Shown here piece by piece: positions 34,762 to 44,330 of a stretch of 64,000 nucleotides of DNA (positions within the stretch are counted from its first letter, which is position 1; every line of letters starts with the position of its first letter). The DNA comes from CAZIKB01 sp964539665. Lineage in GTDB: Bacteria > Zhuqueibacterota > Zhuqueibacteria > Oceanimicrobiales > Oceanimicrobiaceae. Position numbers and translations under genes: made by a program. The notes under the pieces were generated by a model. The model was given only the letters and a program-made list of their open reading frames with translations. It ran no database searches and was not told the origin of the DNA. The stretch is taken from the NCBI GenBank assembly GCA_964539665.1, contig CAZIKB010000014.1, positions 1 through 64,000 of the forward strand, in the 5' to 3' direction.

Positions 34762-37176
34762 ATGAGACGTCTAATCGTTACCTGTCTATTTATATTGTGT
34801 TTTGAGCAAGGTTGGAGCCAATCCATACCGGACTACTATGTTCGCAATAGTTTTCTCCAGGCATCTCCGGCCGCATTTGAAGGTGGTTTGCTTGGATTTG
34901 CCAATCCTGCCAATCTTGCTTTACTCCATAGACCAGAGTGGCGCTTCTACTGGTCAACTGACGGCGCCGATGCAATTTCATTTAAAAATTGGGGCGTTTT
35001 TTCAGGCATCAGAGGTGTAGGCTTTACTGTGCAACGGCAGAAATTCGGCGGCATAGGAGTTACAGATTTCCGCCTTTCATCCGGATTTGGCTCACGGGCT
35101 ATGGCAGTTGGTTTTGCTTATGGCTGGTCAGCGGGAAAATTGGATGATTTGGGTCGGCAAAAATTGATTTCAGCCGGTGCGATAGTACGTCCAAACCGCT
35201 TTTTATCGATTGGATTGATTGGCAATTTTTCGATAGAAAGCAGTAGTCGGGAAGGAGTAGGTGAAATCGGCATACGTCCGTTTGGCACGCCAACACTCAC
35301 CCTGTTTGCTGATGCAGCTATTCAAAAATCTGTGAAAGTAAAGGATGCGCCCTGGAGCGCCGGGGCTGCTCTGCAATTGGCCTCGGGAATGCATCTTGTC
35401 GGGCGTTATTTTAAATCAGAAGCATTCACACTGGGATTGAGTGTGAATTTTGGCAAAAGCGGAATTAGCGCTCAGAGCCATTTCAACCCTGATTCGGATT
35501 ATGAGTCTAATACGTACATGTTTCGCTCTGGAAGCATGAAACCAAGTCTCTTCCCCACCCACTTTGGTAAGGGCAAGCGCTACGTTCCATTTAGTCTGCG
35601 AGGCCGGGTAGAGCATCTTAATTATGTCATTTTTGACAGCGGTACAAAGCGCTTAATGGACATTCTTTCCAATATACAAGCTGCCACTGACGACCCACGA
35701 GTGAGTGTTCTTGCACTCAATCTCTCTTCCATGAGTGTCCGTCCTGAACATGCCTGGGAAATACGAGAGGCATTAAAAGATGCTAAAAAGGCTGGTAAAA
35801 AGGTCATTATGTTTTTTGATAATGCAGCCATGACGACCTATCATCTGGCCAGCATTGCGGACGTGATAGTGATGGATCCCCAGGGATCACTTATGATGGG
35901 AGGCTATGCTCTGGGGCGCACATATTTGAAAGGCACGTTAGAAAAGTTAGGCCTGGGTTTTGATGAATGGCGGTTCTTTGAATACAAATCGGCCATGGAG
36001 ACCTACAGCCGCGATTCCATGTCTGATGCGGACAGAGAACAGTTCCAGGATTACGTGGACGATTGGTACGAACTCACACGCAGCGAAGTTTGCGATTCCC
36101 GAAATATCACCCACCCGGAATTTGACCGAATCATTGATGATGAGAGTTTTATAATACCAGAAAATGCGCTGCAATTTGGCTTGGTAGATACATTAGCACG
36201 CTGGTCTGCCATCGATAATATCATAGCCAGTCTAACAGGCGACGGGAAAAAGGGCCTTTCTGCAAATCAGTTATTGGCCAATGCCTTACCAAAACAAAAT
36301 TGGGGCGCTCTTCCGAAAATTGCCATTGTCTATGGATTAGGCGTGTGTGCTATGGATGAGGGCATTAAAGCGCGCTGGCTGGAAAGAGTGTTTCTCGGAT
36401 TGGCCGGCAGTAAATCTGTGAAGGCGGTCGTGTTCCGGGTGGACTCTCCCGGTGGAGACGGCATGGCCAGCGATCTGGTTGCGGAAGCTTTGAAAAAATG
36501 CAGCGAAGTTAAACCCGTAATCATTTCCCAGGGGCAGGTAGCGGGTTCAGGCGGATACTGGATCTCCATGTATGGCGATACCATCTTAGCCGGGCCGAAT
36601 ACCATTACCGGTTCAATCGGCGTTATTGGCGGCTGGGTCTACGACAAAGGCTTCAGTGAAAAACTGGGCATGACTTCCGACCTGGTGCAACGCGGCAAGC
36701 ACGCCGATTTGCTGCAGGGGATCCGTCTGCCATACATTAACATTCAGGTTCCGGCGCGCAATTTGAATCCAGGAGAACGAGCCAAGGCAGAAGAGATCAT
36801 ACGTGGTTTCTACGATGTTTTTGTCAAGAAAGTCGCACAAGGTCGGAATATGTCTGAAGATAAAGTGCGGGAAATTGCTGAAGGTCATTTCTATTCCGGC
36901 ATTAAAGGCAAAGAACTCGGTCTGGTGGATGAAGTTGGCGGTTTACTTACAGCGATAACCATTGCCAAACAGAAAGTCGGTTTAAAGCCCGATCAGGAAA
37001 TTGAAATTGTCGAAATTCCAAAAAACAAAGGATTTATCAATTTTCGGGAGAACCTTTATCCTGTAAGTATGAAAATGCAGGAAGATGCGGTGATTCAATT
37101 TATCAGGATGATATGTGAGCATCCTGGTAAACCACTGCCGCTTTTGCTGCCGGGAACGTATCCGAGCCTTTACTAA
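34762..37176 (+). CDS. sppA: Outer-membrane-barrel domain fused to signal peptide peptidase SppA (S49)
   Basis: 804 residues from ATG 34762 (GGAGGG in front; the open frame upstream to 34663 is inside the palindromic repeat). Signal peptide ends at GWSQS. Residues 25-270 look like a PorV-type outer-membrane barrel (LLGFANPANLALL, repeated amphipathic strands, VGFAYGWSAG). Residues 280-780 are a 67K-type SppA with two tandem S49 domains: catalytic Lys409 (EYKSAMETYSRD) and nucleophile Ser596 (VAGSGGYW), spaced as in E. coli SppA. E. coli SppA is an inner-membrane enzyme that cuts leftover signal peptides; a barrel in front of it would move the protease to the outer membrane. Confidence 0.82.
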   Translation: MRRLIVTCLFILCFEQGWSQSIPDYYVRNSFLQASPAAFEGGLLGFANPANLALLHRPEWRFYWSTDGADAISFKNWGVFSGIRGVGFTVQRQKFGGIGVTDFRLSSGFGSRAMAVGFAYGWSAGKLDDLGRQKLISAGAIVRPNRFLSIGLIGNFSIESSSREGVGEIGIRPFGTPTLTLFADAAIQKSVKVKDAPWSAGAALQLASGMHLVGRYFKSEAFTLGLSVNFGKSGISAQSHFNPDSDYESNTYMFRSGSMKPSLFPTHFGKGKRYVPFSLRGRVEHLNYVIFDSGTKRLMDILSNIQAATDDPRVSVLALNLSSMSVRPEHAWEIREALKDAKKAGKKVIMFFDNAAMTTYHLASIADVIVMDPQGSLMMGGYALGRTYLKGTLEKLGLGFDEWRFFEYKSAMETYSRDSMSDADREQFQDYVDDWYELTRSEVCDSRNITHPEFDRIIDDESFIIPENALQFGLVDTLARWSAIDNIIASLTGDGKKGLSANQLLANALPKQNWGALPKIAIVYGLGVCAMDEGIKARWLERVFLGLAGSKSVKAVVFRVDSPGGDGMASDLVAEALKKCSEVKPVIISQGQVAGSGGYWISMYGDTILAGPNTITGSIGVIGGWVYDKGFSEKLGMTSDLVQRGKHADLLQGIRLPYINIQVPARNLNPGERAKAEEIIRGFYDVFVKKVAQGRNMSEDKVREIAEGHFYSGIKGKELGLVDEVGGLLTAITIAKQKVGLKPDQEIEIVEIPKNKGFINFRENLYPVSMKMQEDAVIQFIRMICEHPGKPLPLLLPGTYPSLY

Positions 37177-37498
37177 TCTGTCTTCATCGTGGAATAATAG
37201 TAAAAGATAAAAACCAATAATAACCACGGAATCACACGGATTTTGCACGGAAATGAAAAACAATATATTTTCAAGAAATTAGAAACTATTCAGGTTTGGC
37301 ATTAATTCGGATGCAGGAATCTAATACCAATATTATAAAAACATATTTCCGTGTTTTTCCGTGGTAAATTGGATTATCATATTTCAGATTCGATGTTCTT
37401 ATGTGTTTAATTTAAATCCCAAATGTGGTTAAAATTAAACAGTTGCACAGTTTTAACAGTTTATTTAAATTTGTAATAATTAATTTATGGAGGATAAG
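37177..37498. repeat. Intergenic stretch with a 17-bp inverted repeat
   Basis: Arms at 37223-37239 and 37349-37365 (ACCACGGAAWMACACGG type, two mismatches) enclose about 110 bases. The same ACCACGGAAAAACACGG motif opens the longer dispersed repeats at 47707 and 50756, so these elements may be related. No gene seen. The start of the next gene has GGAGG. Confidence 0.5.
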
Positions 37499-37927
37499 AT
37501 GGAACAAAACTATTCAAACCACAGAAGATTGGTTCCCATGTATCATTTTGTATTATTTGCTTTCAGCATTCTCACTATAATTGGCTCAATCGTAAATTTC
37601 ACCAAGTCTCTTGGAACAGCAGGACTCTACAGCGCTTCATTAATTTTGGTGATAACTGTCGCGTTTTTCATCTTGTCTGTTTTCACCAGAACTTTTGCAT
37701 TAAAGGCTCAGGACAGAGCAATTCGTGCCGAGGAAAACCTGAGGCATTTCGCGATGAGCGGAAAATTGCTTGATCCCAAATTAGACATTCGCCAAATCAT
37801 CGGTTTAAGGTTTGCTTCAGATGAAGAATTTTTAGAACTGGAGAAGAAAGCTGTGGAGGAAAATCTGAAGGAAGATGAGATTAAGAAAGCTGTAAAAAAC
37901 TGGAAGGCTGATACATATCGGGTGTAA
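37499..37927 (+). CDS. DUF6526-like two-TM protein
   Basis: 142 residues from ATG 37499; the ATG at 37487 overlaps the GGAGG ribosome binding site and is less likely. Two membrane helices at about 16-35 and 47-65, then a cytoplasmic helical tail with KAQDRAIRAEENLRHF, LDIRQIIGLRFASDEEFLELEKKA. This layout matches DUF6526. Function unknown. Confidence 0.7.
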   Translation: MEQNYSNHRRLVPMYHFVLFAFSILTIIGSIVNFTKSLGTAGLYSASLILVITVAFFILSVFTRTFALKAQDRAIRAEENLRHFAMSGKLLDPKLDIRQIIGLRFASDEEFLELEKKAVEENLKEDEIKKAVKNWKADTYRV

Positions 37928-38023
37928 TCGAGAAAATAAGGCACCAGTTTATCCTGCTATACCTAAAGTTAGTGCTATAGTGATTTTTTCTTGAATGACA
38001 AACTATCAAGAAAGGTAAATAGA

Positions 38024-39072
38024 ATGAATGAAGAAAATCTGAACGAAACTGCCCAACAAATTATCGGTGAAAACAAACCTGATGATTATATAATTCATCC
38101 CGCGCAACACGCGAAATATTTAGAGGAAAGAGCGCCTGCATTATCCGCTATTCTGAGTTCTACAGAGATGAAAGAATCGGCAGGGCAATACGAAAAATTG
38201 GACCAGCAGGCTGTCAATGCACAAAAAAGATTTAAATCCATTTCAAACCTGGCAAGCTGGACGATTATTGGCTCCGCCATCTGCAGTACTGGACTACTGG
38301 TCATCAGTATTTTAACTGATGGGACCGTTGGCAGTCCTGATAATCTAAGAATTTTGACTGGCAATCCCAGGACCTTCGCTGTTTCATTTGCTCTGTGCGG
38401 AATATTATTTGGCGCAGGAGCTGTTATTCTGCTGAATTTACTTCGTACCGGACGCTTGTTAGGGCAATGGATGCAAAATCGCGCAGAGGCAGAAATGCAG
38501 CGATTGCAATATTTTACGCTGGTCACCAGTAAGCAAGTTGATTCTAAAAATGAATCGAATATTCCAATCTCGCTTTTGCAATTAGAGTATTTTCGCAGAT
38601 TCCAATTAGATGTACAATTAAATTACTACACGAGTCGCGGAGCAGAACATGACTCAGCAGCCCAAAAAACGCTGCTTTACAGCTCTATTGCGATGGGCGT
38701 GGTCGCTTAGCAAACGGAGCAAGCGGTTTGTTGGGTAGCGCTTTCAGTATAAAATTAACGGCAATTGCAGCTCTGGCAATAATTGCCAAAGCCTTTGTTT
38801 CCAGAATTTCTAACACCGAAGCCATTAACCAGGATGGTAGAAATGCTGAACGCTATAACCGTACTGCCGTAACTTTAAAAAAATTGAGAAACAGGTTGAA
38901 TGAAGTCAGACGACAAGTGAGTGCTGGTAACTTTGACATTTTATCTGAATTTGTTGAAGCGGTACACGATCAACTTTCCCTCGAACACCGGCAGTGGTTG
39001 GAAACGATTTCCCAGGCCGGTACAGCCTATGGAAATTTTGAACATCATTTGGAACAGCTTGTCAAAAATTAG
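38024..39072 (+). pseudogene. Four-TM protein resembling SLATT-type membrane effectors, frameshifted
   Basis: Frames 38024-38710 and 38728-39072 are one gene. Adding one T to GCTTAGCA near 38708 (GCT-TTA-GCA) joins them without a gap: VVA-LANGASGLLGSAF. The joined protein has about 350 residues, with two TM helices at about 75-98 and 110-135, a long soluble helical region, a second TM pair at about 220-265 and a C-terminal coiled tail. The plan of paired TM helices plus helical tail resembles SLATT/DUF4231 membrane effectors linked to nucleotide signalling; this is a weak similarity. The start has AAAGG. The loss is a single base in a T-run, so sequencing error is possible. Confidence 0.6.
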
Positions 39073-39084
39073 GGACTTAGTAAT

Positions 39085-39258
39085 TTGATTTTCAAAGCCA
39101 TCGAATTCGCAGCCCAAGCCCATGCAGGACATTTTCGAAAAGGGACTAAAATTCCTTATATAATCCATCCTCTTGCTGTTGCTAAAATTTTAATCGAAAA
39201 CGAATATTCGGAGGAAATTGTAATTGCGGGAATTCTGCATGATACCATTGAGCAATAA
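39085..39258 (+). pseudogene. Truncated HD domain of a RelA/SpoT-type (p)ppGpp hydrolase
   Basis: 57 codons starting with TTG, 12 bases after the preceding gene. It matches the start of HD_4/SpoT-like hydrolases: AIEFAAQAHAGHFRKGTKIPYIIHPLAVAKIL and then AGILHDTIEQ stop. The HD pair is complete but the domain normally continues for another 100 residues; here a stop follows directly. No continuation found in other frames. A remnant of a housekeeping-type or small alarmone hydrolase. Confidence 0.75.
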
Positions 39259-39279
39259 CTCACAATAAGAGGATTTACC

Positions 39280-39912
39280 ATGCAAATTACCGAACCAATG
39301 ACTATACTTACCGATTACATTCTGGCAGTCTTCACAATTACTCTGGCGGTTTTCCTATATCGGGCCGGGCGTCAACAAAGACAAGTTTCCATCAAGCTCT
39401 GGGCTGCCGCTTTTGTTGCGACAGCAATAGCAGCCATTGTTGGCGGCACCGCCCACGGTTTCGCACTTTATCTGGGCCATCTTTCTAAAGCGATCATTTG
39501 GAAAGCTACGGTAATCTCAATTGGTATTGCCAGCTTTTTCATGCTTGCCGGCACAATCATAGCCTCTGTTAAAAAACCCGTCAGTCGATTCTTCTTAGCA
39601 GCCGCCTTGATTAAGTTTCTAATTTACGCAGTCTGGATGGTTTTCCATGATGAATTCCGCTTCGTGATTTATGATTATGCACCAGCCATGTTTGGAGTTA
39701 TCTTTCTGCAACTGTATGTGTTTGTTAAAGGGCAAGGAAAAAGTGCAGGTTGGATTATTGCCGGCATCTTTGTATCCTTTGCAGCAGCGGGTATTCAATT
39801 GAGTGGTTTCACCATTCATCAACACTTTAATCACAACGATTTATACCATGTCATCCAGATTGGAGCGATTTATCTGTTGTATAAAGGCGCTTGCTTGCTA
39901 AAAGATAAATGA
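39280..39912 (+). CDS. Multi-pass membrane protein of unknown family
   Basis: 210 residues with about six or seven hydrophobic helices (7-27, 38-58, 72-95, 102-120, 128-148, 158-178, 185-203). Conserved-looking polar residues in the helices include GGTAHGF, FHDEFRF and HFNHNDLYHVIQ. The many His and Asp residues near membrane ends recall CREST/ceramidase-like membrane hydrolases, but this is only a pattern. AGAGG precedes the ATG. Its last codons overlap the open frame of the next gene. Confidence 0.55.
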   Translation: MQITEPMTILTDYILAVFTITLAVFLYRAGRQQRQVSIKLWAAAFVATAIAAIVGGTAHGFALYLGHLSKAIIWKATVISIGIASFFMLAGTIIASVKKPVSRFFLAAALIKFLIYAVWMVFHDEFRFVIYDYAPAMFGVIFLQLYVFVKGQGKSAGWIIAGIFVSFAAAGIQLSGFTIHQHFNHNDLYHVIQIGAIYLLYKGACLLKDK

Positions 39913-39977
39913 CTATATTTGCCACCAAAACTTCATTAGTCGGTTTACTCTGCTTTAATTTAAGAAAGGAACATTCC

Positions 39978-41675
39978 ATGAGAAAAATAATCAGTTTTCT
40001 GGTTCTGTATTTAGCATTTGCCGTCTCCATTTATGCGCAGGATCGCATCACTGGCAAATCCTTTGCCACTCGCTCCGAAGTCATTGCTCAACATGGCATG
40101 GCTGCCACCAGTCAGCCTTTAGCGACGCAAGTTGCCCTGGACATTTTAAAACAAGGCGGCAATGCCATAGATGCGGCCATCGCAGCGAATGCTACCTTAG
40201 GTTTGGTAGAGCCCACAGGCAATGGCATGGGCGGCGATCTCTTCGCTATAGTTTGGGACGCTAAAACCGAAAAGCTTTACGGTTTAAATGCCAGCGGCCG
40301 TTCACCCTATTCTCTGACCCTGGAGCATTTTAAAAAGCAGGGATTAAAATGGATTCCAAGCCATGGACCCTTACCAGTGTCCGTGCCCGGCTGTGTGGAC
40401 GGTTGGTTTGAGCTGCACAAGAAATTCGGTAAACTTCCCGTGAAAACCATTTTGGCCCCGGCGATTAAATATGCCAGAGAAGGTTTTCCTGTGACTGAAC
40501 TAATAGCATACTACTGGCAGCGTAGTGTGCCCGTGTTAGAGCAATGGCCTGGATTCAAAGAAACATTTATGCCCAATGGCCGGGCTCCCCAAAAAGGCGA
40601 AATCTTTAAAAATCCGAATCTGGCTAATACCCTCGAAAAAATCGCTCACAGCGGACGGGACGTGTTTTATAAAGGCGAAATCGCCAAAACAATGGATTCT
40701 TTCATGAAACGTGTTGGCGGCTTTCTGTCATACAAAGATTTAGCCGATCATAAATCCGAATGGGTGGAACCGGTTTCCACTAACTATCGCGGTTACGATA
40801 TCTGGGAACTGCCTCCCAACGGCCAGGGAATTGCCGCCCTGCAAATTCTGAATATCTTAGAGGGCTTCGACATCAAGGGCATGGATTTTGGCAGCACAGC
40901 ATATATCCACTATTTTCTCGAGGCCAAAAAGTTAGCTTTTGAGGACCGGGCTAAATTTTACGCAGATCCGGACTTCAATGAAATTCCTGTTAAAGAGCTC
41001 ATTTCAAAAGAATATGCTGCTGAAAGAAGGAAATTAATTAGTCCCAATCAAGCAGCAGGAAGTTATGCCGCCGGTAATCCAGCTTTGGAAAATGGCGACA
41101 CTATTTACCTGACTGTGGCGGATGGCGACGGCAACATGATTTCGCTCATCCAGAGTAACTACCGCGGCATGGGCAGCGGACTATCCCCCGATGGCCTGGG
41201 CTTCATTTTTCAGGACCGCGGTGAATTGTTTACATTAGAAGAGGGACAATTCAACACCTACGCACCGCACAAGCGGCCTTTTCATACCATCATTCCGGCG
41301 TTTATCACCAAAGACGGGAAACCATTTATGAGTTTCGGAGTCATGGGTGGTGCAACCCAGCCACAGGCACATGCCCAGATTGTGATAAATATGGTCGATT
41401 TTGGCATGACCCTTCAGGAAGCCGGTGATGCTCCACGAATTTTGCATACAGGCTCGTCACAACCCACTGGCGGGAAAATGGTCGATGGCGGTCGCGTTTA
41501 TCTGGAAACCGGCGTCTCATATGAAACAATTCGTGAGCTGGTTAAAATGGGCCATCGGGTTGGTTTTAATGTCGGCAGCTACGGCGGCTATCAGGCGATT
41601 ATGTTTGACTGGCAAAACAAAGTTTATTATGGCGCCTCTGAATCACGTAAAGATGGACAGGCTGCAGGGTATTAA
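39978..41675 (+). CDS. ggt: Gamma-glutamyltransferase
   Basis: 565 residues from ATG 39978 (GAAAGGA in front, signal peptide ending SIYAQ). Family features: GLVEPTGNGMGGDLFAIV near residue 70, the nucleophile Thr of the small subunit in GDTIYLTVADGDG at about residue 375, and GSGLSPDGLGF. Cleaves gamma-glutamyl bonds, for example in glutathione, outside the cytoplasm; the enzyme self-cleaves at the Thr. Full length. In a region rich in secreted peptidases, so part of peptide salvage. Confidence 0.9.
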   Translation: MRKIISFLVLYLAFAVSIYAQDRITGKSFATRSEVIAQHGMAATSQPLATQVALDILKQGGNAIDAAIAANATLGLVEPTGNGMGGDLFAIVWDAKTEKLYGLNASGRSPYSLTLEHFKKQGLKWIPSHGPLPVSVPGCVDGWFELHKKFGKLPVKTILAPAIKYAREGFPVTELIAYYWQRSVPVLEQWPGFKETFMPNGRAPQKGEIFKNPNLANTLEKIAHSGRDVFYKGEIAKTMDSFMKRVGGFLSYKDLADHKSEWVEPVSTNYRGYDIWELPPNGQGIAALQILNILEGFDIKGMDFGSTAYIHYFLEAKKLAFEDRAKFYADPDFNEIPVKELISKEYAAERRKLISPNQAAGSYAAGNPALENGDTIYLTVADGDGNMISLIQSNYRGMGSGLSPDGLGFIFQDRGELFTLEEGQFNTYAPHKRPFHTIIPAFITKDGKPFMSFGVMGGATQPQAHAQIVINMVDFGMTLQEAGDAPRILHTGSSQPTGGKMVDGGRVYLETGVSYETIRELVKMGHRVGFNVGSYGGYQAIMFDWQNKVYYGASESRKDGQAAGY

Positions 41676-41690
41676 TTCATTGATTTGAAT

Positions 41691-41769
41691 TGTCATTGCG
41701 AGGAACGAAGTGACGAAGCAATCTCCTGATTTTCTGCAACTTTGGAGATTGCTTCGCTTCACTCGCAAG
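41691..41769. repeat. Dispersed palindromic intergenic repeat (second copy)
   Basis: TGTCATTGCGAGGAACGAAGTGACGAAGCAATCTC followed by GAGATTGCTTCGCTTCACTCGCAAG in a large inverted repeat (motif positions 41691-41725 and 41745-41769). Related to the element at 34647-34738. It lies 15 bases after the ggt stop. Confidence 0.75.
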
Positions 41770-42139
41770 TACATACCATATGCCTGAGCGTCTGTCTCAA
41801 TCACAATGTCATTCATGATCATTCGGTCATTAAGTCAATGACAACAAATGATTTAATAACCACCAAATGACAGTTTATAATCAGAATTTAAAATTCACTG
41901 GGACGCTTGATTAGAAATCAAAGACATGCAGGCAGTGTTCCGCCGAATCCATCCGCGCGCAAAAAGACCAATATCCAGTGCCTCTGCTATTCCCTAAATA
42001 ATTACAAAAATCAAACATCAGGGCTTGCTTTTTTTAGTTGCTGTCTTTACCTTACGAACATGTTCTTTGGCAATGCAACAGAAAAAAAGCTTTATAGGGT
42101 GATTTTTTTACACCCGAAATTGGTGTGTTATAGCACCTA
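41770..42139. other. Intergenic stretch, no intact gene
   Basis: About 370 bases with no protein I can support. A short frame at 41907-42182 has no recognisable content apart from its last codons, which lie in another frame of the RHS remnant below. Confidence 0.35.
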
Positions 42140-42605
42140 TTTGGCGCAAGGTATTATGACCCGCAGATTGGGAGGTGGTTGAGTGTTGATCCGGTTGGAG
42201 AGTAAGAATCCAAGTTTGACTCCATTTGCATATACAGCAAACAATCCTATTAACTTAGTTGATTTTGACGGTAAAGCTCTTGGAGTTGCTATCGGTGTTG
42301 GAATAGTACTGGGAGTATGTGAACTGACTGTACTTGCTTTAGGTAGTGTCGTTGCTTTGGCTGCAACTAGCAGATATGGAGGGAACAGCAGAAGCATTAA
42401 AGGGTATCTTCATTTGTCGATGAAAACGTTAACAAACCAATAATTGAAGGTGCTAAAGGATTATTTAACAAATTACAAAATCTATTTTCTAAGAAAAAGG
42501 TCAAGCAGAAACAACCAATCAGGTGATAAACAGGCACAAACCGAAAAAGAAAAAGCTTGGGCAAAAAGTAAAGAAGGAAGCCGTTATTTGGTAAAATATC
42601 CCTAA
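42140..42605 (+). pseudogene. Decayed C-terminal end of an RHS/YD-repeat protein with toxin tail
   Basis: The RHS core appears as FGARYYDPQIGRWLSVDPVGE in one frame (42140-42202) and continues one base out of frame as KNPSLTPFAYTANNPINLV (from 42204), which is the canonical RHS-associated core. A hydrophobic stretch (GVAIGVGIVLGVCELTVLAL) follows, then further pieces in other frames (DENVNKPIIEGAKGLFNKL; SGDKQAQTEKEKAWAKSKEG) that look like the variable toxin tail. At least three frameshifts and a missing N-terminal part show that this is dead. The TPR gene right after it is intact. Confidence 0.75.
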
Positions 42606-42659
42606 CAATCTTTAGAGATTCCAGGAAAATCGTTGATTTGAAAAACCAAGAACAGTACA

Positions 42660-44117
42660 ATGGAAAATAAAAATATTTTAGAAGCTATCGAGAATAAAAT
42701 AAATACAGAAGATTATCATCAAGCTGATCAACTTTTCAAATCTATTGTGGTAGAGACACTTACAAAAAAATCAAAATTAAAATATTTCTTTTTGTTGGCA
42801 AAGGTTTATTTTGAACTTGATAAAAATGACTTAGTAATGCCTACTTTAAATAAGGTATTTCAAAAACCGAGTGTGTTTTCCGAAATTGACAGAGCTTACC
42901 TACTAGCTGCCTGCCTGAACATGGATGAAGCCCAAAAAAAACATGGTGAAGAAAAAACTAAACTTTTGTATAAAGCAGAAAGATATTTTGATAAAATTAA
43001 AAGCATAGAGAACTTAAACCGTGAGGAGCAGAGAATATTATATTTTCAAAAGGCAATTCTCGAATTATCATTGAACAGAGTTGCCGAAAGTATAGTATGT
43101 TTTGAAAATGCTTTGGCGATTCATGAATCAACCGACGACCAATGTATGCTTCATTCTTATTTAGCCGACGCTTATCGTGATACAAAGCATTATGAAAAGG
43201 CAATTGAGCATTATGACTTGGCTTTAGAAAAGACGTCACCAAGTGAAGACCGAAGTATTGCTTTTTTATCAATTGACAAAGCCAGAGTTTTAGATACGAT
43301 AGGACGAGAATATGAAGCTAATAGAATTATTTTTAACGTGTTAAACAAATTTGACAACGAAAAGAAAAGGGAAGATCACGAAATCGCTATGTACTGCCAA
43401 GGTGTTTTAGGATATACCTATTATTCACTTAAGGAATACAAGACATCATTAGAACACTTTAATCAAGCATTGGGCCTAGCAAAAAGAATTGGAAGAGATA
43501 CAACTCATTATTTATACGAAAGTTCAACAGTATACCGAGCCTTGAAGGATTTTGACCATGCTGAAAAAAGAGCAAGAGAAGCCTTGGAGTTAACAACTGA
43601 TGATGACTATATTCAGTTGATTTATATCGAACTTTTTCGGCAATATAAGTATTCTGACCGATATGAGAAAGCAGTCGAAATGTTGCGGAAGTTAATTGAA
43701 GAATATCCTGATTATGAAGATTTGGGATGGATTTACCGTATGATAGGCCACATGCAATCACTGTTGAACAAACATGGTGAAGCCATTGAGTATTTTGAAA
43801 AATCTCTAGAGGTACTTGACAAGGATGATGAGGGTCGTATTACTGCTTTGGATTTCACTGCCTATTGCTCTTTGAAATTGGGCAACATTGATAGAGCAAT
43901 GGATATATGTCTTGACATTATCGGAAAATATCCAGACGGTCCTAATTTGGCTTGGACACACGCAGTCTTGGCAAGATGTTATTTTGAAAAAGGCATGAAG
44001 ATTCAAGCTCAGGATGAAGCTGAGAAAGCACAGCAGTACAAAGCGCCAACCTCGGAGGTTTATTCTTTTGCTGATAATGTCTTAGAAGAAATATTAAGAG
44101 ACCTCGGGATCAAATAA
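42660..44117 (+). CDS. Cytoplasmic TPR-repeat protein
   Basis: 485 residues, no signal peptide. TPR units from about 20 to 470, for example YEKAIEHYDLALEKTSPSE, YKTSLEHFNQALGLAKR, YEKAVEMLRKLIEEYPDYEDL and HGEAIEYFEKSLEVLDK. It lies 55 bases after the RHS remnant. Large TPR proteins often neighbour polymorphic-toxin loci, so it may once have been an immunity or accessory factor, but nothing in the sequence proves that. Confidence 0.7.
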   Translation: MENKNILEAIENKINTEDYHQADQLFKSIVVETLTKKSKLKYFFLLAKVYFELDKNDLVMPTLNKVFQKPSVFSEIDRAYLLAACLNMDEAQKKHGEEKTKLLYKAERYFDKIKSIENLNREEQRILYFQKAILELSLNRVAESIVCFENALAIHESTDDQCMLHSYLADAYRDTKHYEKAIEHYDLALEKTSPSEDRSIAFLSIDKARVLDTIGREYEANRIIFNVLNKFDNEKKREDHEIAMYCQGVLGYTYYSLKEYKTSLEHFNQALGLAKRIGRDTTHYLYESSTVYRALKDFDHAEKRAREALELTTDDDYIQLIYIELFRQYKYSDRYEKAVEMLRKLIEEYPDYEDLGWIYRMIGHMQSLLNKHGEAIEYFEKSLEVLDKDDEGRITALDFTAYCSLKLGNIDRAMDICLDIIGKYPDGPNLAWTHAVLARCYFEKGMKIQAQDEAEKAQQYKAPTSEVYSFADNVLEEILRDLGIK

Positions 44118-44330
44118 ACCAGGAAGTTCTTTTCGGACAGAATTTGTTAGCCCCATGCTTTGCCTAACAGCTAATACTATAAGGAACAATGAATCAGGGC
44201 TTGCAGCCCTAACATCTTAATTGACTAAGCAACATGACCAAACGTAACCTGTTGGACTTTGTCATTCATATTAAAGTATTGATAATAAATATTTGTGTGT
44301 CTTTCTTGAGATTGCAGTCGAACAAGAAGA

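Noticed and set aside
44130..44175. GTTAGCC...GCCTAAC near the end of the TPR gene at 42660 as an attC site
   Set aside because: Cores are in the wrong order for an attC on the plus strand and no inner pairing was found.
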